Shown here: one piece after another, positions 45,220 to 56,051 of the stretch
Layout of the letters: every line of letters begins with the position of its first letter
How positions within the stretch are numbered: the stretch's first letter is position 1
From: Byssochlamys sp. IMV 00236
Taxonomy: Eukaryota; Ascomycota; Eurotiomycetes; Eurotiales; Thermoascaceae
Direction of reading: 5' to 3'
Assembly (NCBI GenBank): GCA_001931875.2
Contig: MSJH02000815.1
Span: forward strand, 1-64,000
DNA length: 64,000 nucleotides
Translations under genes and position numbers: made by a program
Notes under the pieces: generated by a model
What the model saw: the letters and a program-made list of their open reading frames with translations, nothing else
Database searches by the model: none
What the model was told of the DNA's origin: nothing

Positions 45220-46295
45220 ATGCCATCAACCCCTCCATCCGGCTTCCAACCCCGCAACATCCTCCTGTTCGGCGCAACTGGCAACATCGGCAAGTTCATC
45301 CTGGACGCTATCGTCAACGCACGAGATGATTTCTCGCGTGTCGTCGTTTTCACATCCCCAGCCTCTGCGCAAAGCAAGGCTTCTTTCTTCAACGATCTGA
45401 AGACGAATCGACGCGTCGAAGTCATCACAGGCGATATCACGAACGAGAAGGACGTCACGGAAGCATACAAGGGCATTGACACCGTCATTTCCGCATTAGG
45501 TCGTACTGTGATCGAGGCTCAGATCCCATTGATCCGTCTGGCTGATCAGGCTAGCGATGTGAAATGGTTTCTGCCGTCGGAATATGGCACTGATATCAAG
45601 TACTCGCCGGCGTCGGCGTCGGAGAAGCCGCATCAGGGCAAGTTGAAGGTGCGCGCATTTCTGGAGAACGAGACGAAGGATCTGGCATATACATATGTCG
45701 TGACGGGGCCGTATCCGGAAATGTATATCAAGGGTTTCCCCATGGGTAGGGAAGTTGGGGGTTGGGACGTGAAGGGGAAGAAGGCGACGTTGTTGGGTGA
45801 GAAGGGACTCGATCCAGTTAGTTTTACGACCATGAAGGAGTGAGTTTATCCCTTTCACATACAATCTCTGTTTTTTTTTTTTTTGACCCCCTATTTCTCC
45901 ANNNNNNNNNNNNNNNNNNNNCATGACTTTCTCCCAGCGTCGGAACTCTCGTCCTAGCAACCCTCCGCCATCCCTCTGCCTCCTTCAACCGCGCTCTCAA
46001 AGTAAACTCCTTTACGACTACCCCAGCTGCCATTCATGCCGAGTTCGAAAAGCAGACAGGCGGTCAGCCATGGACCGATGTACAGTACACACCTCTCCCT
46101 CGACTGCGCGAGCTCGAGCAGCAGGCTTGGGCCCAGGGCAGCCCGTCCGCGGCCGGTTGCACCCTGCGTCGTATCTGGACCGAGGGTGGCACGCTTTACG
46201 AGAAGAGGGACAACGACGTGATTGGAAACCCGAAGTTGACTACGCTGGAAGAGCTGGTCAAGGACATCGTGAGCTCGCAGGGGGCCAAATTGTAG
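45220..46295 (+). CDS. NmrA-like / isoflavone-reductase-type NAD(P)-binding protein, 325 aa
   Basis: Two exons: 45220-45839 and 45938-46295. The intron contains the 20-N assembly gap, so the coding sequence is complete. The junction GA+C gives MKEDVGTLVLATLRHP in phase. The Rossmann start is ILLFGATGNIGKFILDAI (GxxGxxG type) at residues 12-30. The rest follows the atypical short-chain reductase layout (VEVITGDITN, DTVISALGRT, KWFLPSEYGTDIK). The NmrA-like family includes redox-sensing regulators and plant-type phenylcoumaran/isoflavone reductases. Substrate and role cannot be told. The classical active-site YxxxK is not clear, which favours a sensor or an isoflavone-reductase-like enzyme. Confidence 0.88.
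45902..45921. other. Assembly gap (20 N) inside the NmrA-like gene intron
   Basis: A run of exactly 20 Ns after a T-run and CCCC. The true intron length is unknown. Confidence 0.98.
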
Positions 46296-46504
46296 TACAA
46301 ACAAACCGGAGACACGTATGACAGCGCATGTAATTAACCATTTGGAACAATATATATATTCTTCTAGTTATTACATCCATGAGCTTATACCGCAAATAGT
46401 TAAATATCGTTCTATCCACTATACAAGTCAAGTCGTCACATTTCAGCAGTCAATATAGACATCATCTCGCCCCGATCTACTCATAATGACACAGGCAAAA
46501 TGAA

Positions 46505-47224
46505 TCACGCCTGCGTCCCTACAACCATCTCCAAAATCTCCAGTACCTGCTCTTTCTCCTTCAATGGCACCGGATTCGTCACGCAACACCGATCTTTAAG
46601 ACTATTCACCGCCAGCCGATCCAGCTTATCTCGACCGACTCCAACATCCACCAACGATCTCGACAAGCCCAACTCGCGGATAATAGCATCGGGCACATCA
46701 CCCAGATCAGCTTTTGCCACATCAACTTGACGCGTCCCCAGGACCTCAGATACGACGGGGTCTGAAGTCAGGAAGCCCAGGACGCGCTGTTGTGAGTCAT
46801 TATTAGCGTTCTTAGAAGCGTTATATTTGCATACTGCCGGAAGGAGAATGCAGCTTGTTTCGCCATGGCCGACGCCAAGGGGACCGAGCTAGGATGCAAA
46901 TATATCAGTATATGCTAGATACTCTTGAGATTCTCACATATAGGAATATTCCTATACTTTATCTAGAACTCATACCTGATGCCCAAGTGCCTATGAGTGT
47001 ATTTATTTAGTATATATCGAATAGGTTTAACAAAAACAGAAAAAAGAAAAAGGAATAAATGTAGAATAGACTATTGGTACGATATTAACATTTATTATTA
47101 TATTACATACAAGTGCCACAATCTTCGCCCCGTCCGTCAAGCTTCCCGCTCCCAAAGTAACAAGGAGATCCGCATTGACAGCGCGAGCATCCGTGACGAT
47201 CCCGAAAGGCGGGGCGAACGGTTT
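46505..47224 (-). pseudogene. Iron-type alcohol dehydrogenase / maleylacetate reductase remnant
   Basis: Three recognisable blocks remain in the same phase. 47224-47111 (ADLLVTLGAGSLTDGAKIVAL) is the nucleotide-binding Gly-rich part. 46990-46976 codes only ALGHQ. 46888-46505 (LGPLGVGHGETSCILLPAV to EKEQVLEILEMVVGTQA) is the C-terminal domain. Splice-like borders separate them (GTATGT to ATAG; GTATGA to CTAG). About 130 residues of the catalytic middle and about 100 residues of the N-terminus are absent, and the frame meets TGA directly upstream of 47224. If spliced it would code at most 170 residues against about 350-400 in the family. I infer a decayed gene. Maleylacetate reductases act in aromatic compound catabolism. 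Confidence 0.75.
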
Positions 47225-47744
47225 CTGTCATGGTTCTGTCTGTATTTAATTTAGAAACTCATTGGAGGGTGTTTTGGGATGAGGGAAGTTCAATAGTAAT
47301 GATGTATGGGGAAGAAGACGACCAACGACATATCTAATGCGGGGTTAGCATAAGTATTGAGAATTATTATTCATCCATTACTATAAGTATAGAATGGATA
47401 TCTAAGCCCCATGAGATTGCCCACTAGTTAAGCATTCATAGTACACAACTTACTAATTAACAAGCATATAGTTAACTATACGTGGAGCCAAAGGGCACGC
47501 CAAATGCGGGACAGAAGTTTTGAGCATACGGGACGATATGATTATGCAAGATATGAACGTAGATATATATTTATATATGAGATTGACAACTTATCCAGGA
47601 TATTTAAGTACAGCAGACCGCCAAGACTCCTTGCATGCATGATGACAGAAGAAAACGAGCCTTTTTTTGAAGTACATGAAACAGTAGCTGATTTATTTTT
47701 CTGCCCTCCAGCAGTGAAAACATACATCAATACATGTCCGAAAT
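47225..47744. other. Intergenic region between the dehydrogenase remnant and the aconitase end
   Basis: 520 bp, AT-rich, with no further dehydrogenase sequence that I can recognise and no other gene. Confidence 0.55.
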
Positions 47745-50205
47745 TTACTGCGCCTGCTTGGCCAGCAGGTTGAGCGCGCTACCAGCGAGGATGAAGCCAC
47801 ACTGGTCCTTGCTCAGAGTGTGCTTGACTGGAATCGTCAGGGTTTCGCCAGTCTCGCGCTTCTGCACGCGCAGCTGGATCTCGCCCTGTCCACCGGCCTT
47901 GAGCACATCGTACAAGCCCACGGTGTCAACAATGTCGTTGGCATCGATGCGGTCGTAGTCAGCCTTGTCCGCAAAAGTCAATGGCACGACACCCTGCTTC
48001 TTCAAGTTGGTCTCGTGGATTCGAGCGAAGCTCTTGGCCACAATGATACGGCCACCCAGGTAACGAGGCTGCAGAGCAGCGTGCTCACGGGCACTGCCCT
48101 CACCGTAGTTGTCCTCAGCCACGACGAGCCACTCGATGCCAGAGTCCTTCCACTTGGCAGCCAGATCCGGAATCGAGTACTTCGCGCCAGCCTCATCGTA
48201 GGCCACGTTAGTCTCGCCCGTAGCAGCGTTGACGGCACCGATCAGGGTGTTGGCAGCGATGTTAGGCAGGTGACCCTTGTACTTGAGCCAGGGACCAGCG
48301 GCCGAGATGGTATCAGTCGTGCACTGACCCTTGACCTTGTAAAGCACTCGAAGGGCCGACAGATCTCCGGCAGGGAAGGGAGCGAAGGGATCCAACTTGG
48401 CGAGACGTTCCGATGTGGGAGAGATAACGACTTCCACAGAAGGGTCTGGGACTGCTGCCGTGGGCTGGAAGGCCGGGTTGCCAGACTCAAAGCCCGCGCT
48501 TGGCAGGTCAGATCCTTGAGGCGGGGCGAAACGGAACTCCTCGCCACTTGGAGTGGTGATAGCATCCTTCATCGGGTTGAAGGTCGTGCTGCCGGCATAG
48601 GCCATAGCAGTCACAACCTCGGGGGACGCCAGGAAGTTCATGGTACGTCGGTTTCCATCGTTACGACCAGGGAAGTTGCGGTTGTATGAGGTCAGGATAG
48701 CATTGTCCTCACCCTTACCAACGCCGTCAGTGCGCTTCCACTGTCCGATACAAGGACCACACGCGTTGGCTAGCACTACACCACCCGCTTCAGAGAAGGT
48801 GTTCAGAGTCTGGTCACGCTCCAAGGTAGCACGGATCTGCTCGCTTCCAGGGGTAATGAAGAAATCGGCCTTGGGCTTGAGGCCCGCAGCGGACGCCTGT
48901 TTGACGAGATGCTCTGCGCGGGTCATGTCCTCATACGAGCTGTTGGTGCAGCTACCGATCAAGCCGGCTCCGAGGGACTCGGGCCACTTCTTCTCCCGGA
49001 CGGTGTCCGCAAAAGCCGACAGGGGAACGGACAGATCAGGGGTGAAGGGACCGTTAATGTGAGGCTCCAGTTCAGACAGATTGATCGTGATGAGCTGGTC
49101 ATACTCCGCCTGGGGATCAGCGCGGAGCAGACTATGCGGGCCCGAAGCTGCGATCTCAGAAGCTGCCTTAGCGACGTGGCCGCGGTGCGTGGCCTCAAGA
49201 TAGGGCACATGGTTCGGCGAGAAGGGGAAGAGAGAGGTCGTGGCACCAACTTCCGCGCCCATGTTACAGATGGTAGCCATACCGGTGCAGCTGAGCGTCT
49301 CAACACCAGGGCCGTGGTATTCGATCACGAAGCCCGTACCGCCACGGACAGTCAGCTTGCCGGCTAGGTGAAGGATGATATCCTTCGGGGACGTCCAGCC
49401 GCTGAGCTTGCCCTCCAAACGAACACCGAGAATCTTGGGGGCCTTGAGTTCCCAGGGCGCATCGACCAGGGCATCGACGGCATCAGCACCTCCGACACCA
49501 ATAGCAATAGCTCCCAGACCACCTGCGTTGGGCGTGTGGCTGTCGGTACCCAGCATCATCAGACCAGGGGCAGAGTAGTTCTCCAGCACAGTCTGGTGGA
49601 TGATACCAGCACCAGGAGGCCAGAACTCGATTCCATAGCGCTTAGCAGCAGACTCGAGGAAGTCAAAGACCTCCTTGTTTCCCTGGATGGAGGCTGGCAG
49701 ATCCGTATCGGCACCGCGCTCACCCACAATCATATGGTCACAGTGGATACTAGCAGGAACAGCAGTCGAAGGCAGACCGCAGGACATAAACTGGAGCAGC
49801 GCCATCTGGGCAGAGGCATCCTGCATGGCAACACGGTCCGGCTTCAGCTTGAGGTTGGCGCGCCCTCGGATGTCACGACCATTGTTCGTATCGGAGAGCA
49901 GTGACTCCTCCGGGTTGGCCAGATGGGCGTAGAGAATCTTCTCCGCGAGTGTCAGGGCCCGCTGAGAGCCCAGCACCCGTCGCACCTCCTCGAGGTTCCG
50001 TACAATCTTAGGATAAGGCGGAGAGCGCGACGAAGCCGCCTCCGTTGCGAGGGTGCGCCTGTGCAGACCGGGTCGCGGCGTAAGGCATGGTGCCAGCTGT
50101 AGATGGACACAAGATATCAGTAAACAAACTCAGCGGAAACGATTCTACAGAGACACTCACCCTGCGCGAGGCCGTGGCCCTCTGCCAGATCAACTGCCTC
50201 ACCAT
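47745..50205 (-). CDS. Aconitase family protein, Aco2 type, mitochondrial, 798 aa
   Basis: Two exons: 50205-50161 (MVRQLIWQRATASRR) and 50096-47745. The Arg/Ala-rich N-terminus without acidic residues to about residue 35 (LAPCLTPRPGLHRRTLATEA) is a mitochondrial presequence. The 4Fe-4S cysteines are present in GSCTNSSYEDMTR and ANACGPCIGQW, and the other active-site motifs are GTDSHTPNAGGLGAIAIG, RNFPGRNDGNRRTMNFL and YGEGSAREHAALQPR. LTLAEKILYAHLANPEES and DRVAMQDASAQMALLQFM place it with yeast Aco2 rather than the main TCA aconitase Aco1. In yeast, Aco2 works mainly as homocitrate dehydratase in lysine synthesis. Whether this protein does so is inference, since filamentous fungi vary in which aconitase family members they use there. 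Confidence 0.94.
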
Positions 50206-50574
50206 CTCGATCCGTTGTCGTGAGGAATGGGGGAGTTGGAAGTCCGAGTCTCGAACTTTTAGGGCTTTTTTCCCCCGATGTTTTTTACGCCTTCCCTGAT
50301 TGGCCAACGGCAAAGGCCGACCTCGGAGATCTTCATGAAGGACGAAAGCATGAGATGGCGCAATTATTTTATTATTTTTATTGACACAAAAGCTCAAGCA
50401 AATTAAATTCCACTGTAGGCTACTTTCTATGCTACAAGCCGTGATATATGACTGAGACAGAAGGGGTGTGTAAAGCATCATTGCGCCGTCAACGCCAGTC
50501 CGGATCCAAAGATAATACCTCCAGATGATCCCTCAACAGATAATAATGAGACGAGACAGACGACAGAGGCCTAC
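50206..50574. other. Short intergenic region upstream of the aconitase gene
   Basis: 369 bp with the aconitase promoter and the 3' end of the DUF2408 gene. I see no gene. Confidence 0.6.
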
Positions 50575-52365
50575 TCAGGCCTCCGTCTCGCTCTGTTTCC
50601 CGTCTTCCCTCTCTACAAGCGACGTGCGCAGATCGTACACGAGATCGTAGCACTCGGCCAAGAGCGCGTTGATACTCGCCTGGCCCTCCGGAATGTCGCT
50701 TCCGACATAGAACTTGCCATCAACTCTCATGTTGTCGATGGAGTTCAGCTACAAATTGTCAGCGTCTACACTTATACTACATACTCTTCTACGGCAGAAT
50801 GCTCACCTTCATACTATACGGATACAGTTCGCGCGTGTTGGAGACCCCGCCAGATTCCTTGACCTCAATCAGACAGCGCCGCAGCGTCTGCAGCTGGTTG
50901 AAGATCGGCAGTAAAGCCTCTGAGACAGGCTCGGACGAGATGAGGAGCGCGTAGATATACGCATAACTCCGCCGGATAAGGTAAAGCAATGTCTGGCCAG
51001 GCATCAGTACGTTTTTTTTTACCGGGGTCTCATAAAGTTATGCATACCCGTTGCGCGTGAAGATCGGCCGGTTGCCCTAAAGCATCGACAAAGTTCCCAT
51101 CGACCCGTGCCTCGTCGATGCGGTCGAGCTTTCTCTGGTACTGGAAAAGATCCGTCTCTCGCAAGGACCACGCCTGGGTGACGGATAGGCGGTCCAGCTG
51201 GTTACGAATCTCGACCAATCGCTCATACGGTTCGCGGAACCGCTCATCGATCTTTCCTTGTCTGTCCCTTGTCAGGATGTTCAGTCACCCCATGGTTTGT
51301 AGGGAGCAATTGCATACCGCTCCAGGACCAATTCAGACCACTTCCAACATCGTTCCAGCAATGCCTTGACAAAATCCTGGCCCTTCAACGGGGTACCGTC
51401 TGCTCCCACGAAGTTGCCATCCTTCAAGGTCGCCTCAATCTTCTTTAGCTGCTCTTGATAACTTCGCACTTCGGAGACGGAGAACTACACAACGGAATCA
51501 GCGACTGCCTTTCTCTCCTAGCAGTGTACAAGGACTCCCACCTGAGAACGGGTGTTCGCGGCCGAGGTAGATCGCAGAATCGAAACAAGCGTTTCATGTG
51601 TGGGCGCCAGCTCCGGGTCCAGGGTCGCGAGCTCTGCGTGCAGCTTGTCCAAGAGGTTCTGGCATTGCACCAGCCGGCTCTCCAGGAGCTTCAGCAGATG
51701 TGGTGAATAGGTATTCCGGCCTCGGTCCAATGTCTGGCGCATATTCTTGAGAGTGTTGGTGATCGAATCTAGGTCTTTGGCGCTGTAGAAGCCGGCTTCT
51801 TCGAGGTGGTCCAACAAGCGCTGGGGAGAGTCAGAGGAACTGATTCGCAGCGGGTGAAGGGAGTCAGAATAGAGCAATACCTGAACAGTGGTCGCCAGCG
51901 AATATCTGCAAGAAAACAAAAAGGATCGCATGTTAGCCAGTCGGCGCTGCTACTTCTCTGGTACCGCAATCACTTACACAGCAGGTGCTTCATTGTTCTT
52001 CCCAACGGTCAAGAACAGCAACGAAATCAGCTGAAAGCAATCATCGAGCACGTAGTCCACTGTACAAAAGCCGCAGCCAAGCAGTCAGCCATATGTCCTT
52101 TCATTCCATTATATATCATCACGCGCAGGCCCACTCAGTGCTAACGTCGATTGTAAGGGCGCCGCCGGTCCTGGTCCTTGCGGACGCTATTAAGCCTCTC
52201 AACTTCAGAAACGACCTGCTCGTAGAACGGAATCACATCACGAGACTTGATGTAGGAGGACTTATCCTGCTTCAACAGCAAGAGTCCGTCGCGGATGCGA
52301 ATGAGGTTCTCGAGGATGGGCTGCTCGTGCGGATCAAGCGGGACGGGCACGGCGGGGGATTCCAT
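50575..52365 (-). CDS. UPF0662 / DUF2408 family protein, 448 aa
   Basis: Eight exons: 52365-52146, 52059-51978, 51905-51881, 51820-51542, 51484-51318, 51261-51048, 50992-50807 and 50748-50575. Together they code 448 residues. The protein is almost wholly helical: ILENLIRIRDGLLLLKQDKS, RLLDHLEEAGFYSAKDLDSI, KKIEATLKDGNFVGADGTPL and RKLDRIDEARVDGNFVDALG. The last two show an internal duplication of an IxxxLKDGNFVxxxGxPL-like unit, and a third copy, NSIDNMRVDGKFYVGSDIPE, lies near the C-terminus. This layout matches the fungal DUF2408 (UPF0662) family known from S. pombe and Aspergillus, which has no assigned function. The ATG at 52365 is the first in frame. The gene is divergent from RPP1. Confidence 0.88.
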
Positions 52366-52810
52366 GGCGGGATCGAATGATCAGTTGGGAGGAAGGGAGG
52401 ATTAATGCATGCGCGTAGATGGAAACGAGAGGATGGTTGAGCTTCCGGGCGGCTGGTCAATCACAGAGATGGCAGTGCAGGCAATCCAGGCGATAGTTAA
52501 GTGGCTAGACTAACTAGTAGTTAGAGTAGAGTAGAGTAGATAGATAGATAGTTACAATGAAGCCATCCATTATTATTCATGATCGGCTATGATGGCATCC
52601 GCTTTCCAGCTTCGTTCCCGCCGAGGGGTCGCCAAGGCGCTAGGCCGCATTCGGGCGGCTCGCGGTCTCGTCTAAGCGAGGGCTTTTTCCGCACACACTT
52701 TAGATCCAACCTGACACTATAGATCAAGATCGAACTTCGAGCTCGTCTTCAACTTCCCTCTCACCACCCGCTCCCCTCGAGACTTCATCGCCAGTCCGAC
52801 CTCGACCACC
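52366..52810. promoter_or_regulatory. Divergent promoter region of the DUF2408 and RPP1 genes
   Basis: 445 bp. GTAGAGTAGAGTAGATAGATAGATAG microsatellite-like sequence lies at 52524-52550. A pyrimidine-rich leader (TCGTCTTCAACTTCCCTCTC) lies directly before the RPP1 ATG, as in many highly expressed fungal genes. Confidence 0.6.
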
Positions 52811-53488
52811 ATGTCTCACGCCGAGCTCGCTGTTTCCTACGCGGCCCTGATCCTCGCCGACGATGGCGTTGAGATCACCGTACGTGAATTCCCTCTCCTG
52901 TGATTGTTCACAAAAAATTCGCTGCATGGGATGATGGATTATACAATGACTGGGATTGCAAAAAGAGGAGGGGCACAGCGAAAGATGCAAAGGAAGATCG
53001 GCATCGTGATCGCAACAATTGACTGACTCGTGTGCTCTACAACAGGCCGACAAGCTCCAGACCATCCTGGGTGCCGCCAAGGTCCAGGAAGTTGAGCCCA
53101 TCTGGACTCAGCTCTTCGCCAAGGTAAATTGCGCATGATTCTTGCGGTGTCGCACAGGTGGCCTGCTTTATTTCCCCCCCGGAATCCGCGCTGATCACAC
53201 CGTCATGATAGGCTCTCGAGGGCAAGGACGTCAAGGACCTCCTGACCAACGTTGGCTCTGGTGGTGCCGCCGCCGCCCCCGTTGCTGGCGGTGCTGTCGC
53301 TGCTGATGCCGCTCCCGCCGCGGCCGCCGCTGAGGAGAAGAAGGAGGAGGGTACGTGTTTCTTGACTCCGGACTGGCAGATTTTTCTCATGCCACCCGGA
53401 TATCGCCCCCAGACCGTGGACTATACTAACTTCGAATACAGAGAAGGAGGAGTCCGACGAGGACATGGGCTTCGGTCTGTTCGACTAA
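52811..53488 (+). CDS. 60S acidic ribosomal protein P1, 110 aa
   Basis: Four exons: 52811-52879, 53046-53123, 53212-53350 and 53442-53488. P1/P2 heterodimers form the ribosomal stalk that recruits elongation factors. The start [19 protein letters not shown], the core [20 protein letters not shown] and [20 protein letters not shown] identify P1 rather than P2. The Ala-rich hinge and the conserved tail [13 protein letters not shown] follow. The tail is carried by its own small last exon. The length is as expected. Confidence 0.97.
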
Positions 53489-54299
53489 GCGCATTCCTAT
53501 ATCGTTTCCTTGCTTCTGTTCCATGTTTCCTCGTTTCTTCTGTATCGTGCAACGACACCGGTCACCATGATGGGACGGAAAAAATTATCAATGGGGGGTT
53601 CTCTCTGGACACTGGGCGCAACCCGCGCAGGCTGGTGCGAAGGCTAGGAAATGGAAAATACCGGACGGGTGGATACAAGGTGCTGGGATTGGGATGCCGC
53701 TGGGATTTCTGCTCTTCAATCGCCGCCGCCATAGGGACATGACGTGCAACCGGAGTGGACTGGTCGTGCTGTGAAAACAAATGTTCGAGAAATTCCTGCT
53801 TCTGCTAGTTGTAGCTAGGGTTGCCCAGATTCTTCATGTTACGTATGAAATGCGACCATGAAACAGGATCCCGTCTGGATGTTCAGTCCAGTGTCCATAT
53901 TTTGATTTTGATTGTTTACCGTCCCTCCTTTTCCCCCCTTCCGTCCCATATACGACATCACAGCCTATCGCTGAGAGATCCTCCCGTAAGATATAAAGAG
54001 ATGTAAAGCCCATACATACATATACACGAGTAAATGCCTGATTTCATCTCCGCAGTGAAACAACAGAATGACACGATAACAAAACAGCAATTTTTGGGCC
54101 CTTCCCGTTATGCCATACACTCCACTCAGCTGAATATATACGAAAATTCCGAAATGCATGAAAAAGACACAGGATAAACGATGCAGTTGAGAAAAAAAAA
54201 GCAAAAACACTAGGAACAGTAAAAGGGTAAATGACTGACACGGACCTCAGCCATCAATGTCGACATCCATGGCGTACAACTCCGGAGACTGGTAGCCTA
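53489..54299. other. Intergenic region between convergent RPP1 and PQ-loop genes
   Basis: 811 bp of 3' flanks. No gene is seen; the open frames are short and shadow-like. Confidence 0.55.
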
Positions 54300-55563
54300 C
54301 TAGGCTACTGCTGAAAATTGTCGCTGTCCTGCGGCGTACAGGCGGAACTGTCCGAAAATCGTGACGTCCTCAACCATGGTGCCCAGCGAACCGATCAACC
54401 ATGGGATGTTGGTGATAACATAGTCTCTTGCAGTAGAGTGGCAGAGGATCTGGTCGCGGCACGGGTGGTCAGCTACGCTCATTGGTGATATTAATGTATC
54501 CAAATTACAGCATATAACTTACCCCTGCACCGTAGGTGAGGTTGCCTAGAAGGGAAAGGATGAAGAAGAGAAGGGAGAGTCCTAGATAATAGTTCGAGGA
54601 TTAGCATCTGATGTCCTCGTGACGTCGCTGTCGTGGATAAATACCTTCGCAGGACTTCTCGCGATAGTTTTTATAGATCTGAGGCAAGCGCGCACTGTTG
54701 TCTCGGTCAGCATAAGTCGCACCAGAACTTGATGGTATATGCACTGATAAGTCCACCCACCTCAGATAGCACAGGGCACTGGCATATCCCAGCACTTGCG
54801 CTCCCGCAACCATGTCCTTTTCGCCGTCGTGTTCTTGAGGAGCTGGTGTCCAAGCTCCCGTCTGCCAGGCAATTACCCATCCGGCCGCGCCAATTCCACA
54901 AATGGCGATCACGCTGAGTACGTTCTTCGTCCAGGCTTGACGACCAGACTCGGTCTCCTCGACGATCTTAGCCAATGCGTCCTCCGGCTGACTAACACGC
55001 CGCTGCTGGCCATCGTTTATGGAGGAGCTCGACAGACCCCCGTTGTCGCTCATGCGTCGTCCCAGCAGAGGAGTAGTGGGATCGGGGGTGGATGAGCGTC
55101 GTCGGTGAGCCTCATGGCGTGCATTGCGATATTTGTAGTAAAGACATTGAGAAATCAGGACACCGTCCGCGATACAGAAGTAAACGGCAATGGCAACTAT
55201 GACCGGCACCAGTCCGGCCCAAGCAGCTCCGATCAAATTGGTCACGTCGCCGACGAACCATACAAAGAGAAAGGCAAGCGAGACGGCCTCCGCGCTTCCA
55301 TTGCGATAATTCTCAATTAACTGGGGAACCTGTGTCAAGTATGTCAGAATATACGACCTCGTGTATTGCCTCCATCGAGGTTATCTGGTGGACAGGATGC
55401 CTTATCACCCCACTACCACCGATCGAGATCGGGAAGCACATACCAGGAGGAATATCCAGCAAGTCAGGGAAATCGAGCCCAAGATCCCTGAAGCAGCTTC
55501 GCGAGGTGTCAATGGCACTGGTTCCGTCGAACCAGTGCTTCTGTTTCGCAGCATGATATCCAT
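54300..55563 (-). CDS. PQ-loop repeat membrane protein (Ypq/PQLC2-like vacuolar amino acid transporter), 315 aa
   Basis: Five exons: 55563-55444, 55329-54761, 54694-54645, 54581-54523 and 54449-54300. Two PQ-loop repeats are present: LLVPQLIENYRNGSAEAVSLAF at residues about 40-60, shown by its core VPQLIENYRNGSAEA, and ARLPQIYKNYREKSCEGLS near 235. Seven membrane helices are expected, with a long hydrophilic loop (residues about 115-180, RRSSTPDPTTPLLGRRMSD) between the repeats. In yeast and animals this family exports basic amino acids from the vacuole or lysosome. The first exon MDIMLRNRS...ASGILGSISLTCWIFLL completes TM1; another ATG lies three codons downstream at 55554. Confidence 0.9.
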
Positions 55564-56051
55564 TTTTCAGGTCGTCGCCCCGAACGAGGTTAAGGCGAGT
55601 ATATGACCTCGATGAACGGTGACGTCGGGGAGGCGAAGTTATGGTCGGAGATCGCCTCAAGGACTAAATGCCCGTACTGAACTGAAAATACAAAATCGCA
55701 TGAGGATCTCAAGAGGATCAATCCTTCCTGCTAGTGATCGGGACCGCGTGAGACGAGAAACGGGGAGAAGAGATTGCACCTCGTGCGCGCAAAGGCCTAC
55801 CAAAACGATGGCGCGGTTACATCGGCGGCCTGAGGCGTCCACCCCCAGATAGTGACTCATCACGTGGATCCGCTCCGATAAGGGCGCGCTTATCAGTTGA
55901 CTTCAGTATTTTAGTATGCAGTTACTAATGCTTCTATTGGTCCTCGAATGCAAAACAAGGGTATCTCTATCAATAATTTTAGTTGGGCTTCCCGATATAC
56001 ATATTTTACATGCAGTCATCTCAGTTCATGTTCCAAGCGCAACTTGCCCAC
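55564..56051. other. Intergenic region between the PQ-loop start and the RQC1-like gene end
   Basis: 488 bp, nothing recognised beyond the promoter of the PQ-loop gene. Confidence 0.55.

Noticed and set aside
47820..48689. 289-codon plus-strand frame inside the aconitase gene
   Set aside because: The opposite strand codes the conserved iron-sulfur enzyme throughout, so this is a long antisense shadow.
52880..53045. Possible C/D box snoRNA in RPP1 intron 1 (ATGATGG and CTGA words)
   Set aside because: The C box is imperfect and I could not pair a terminal stem next to the boxes.
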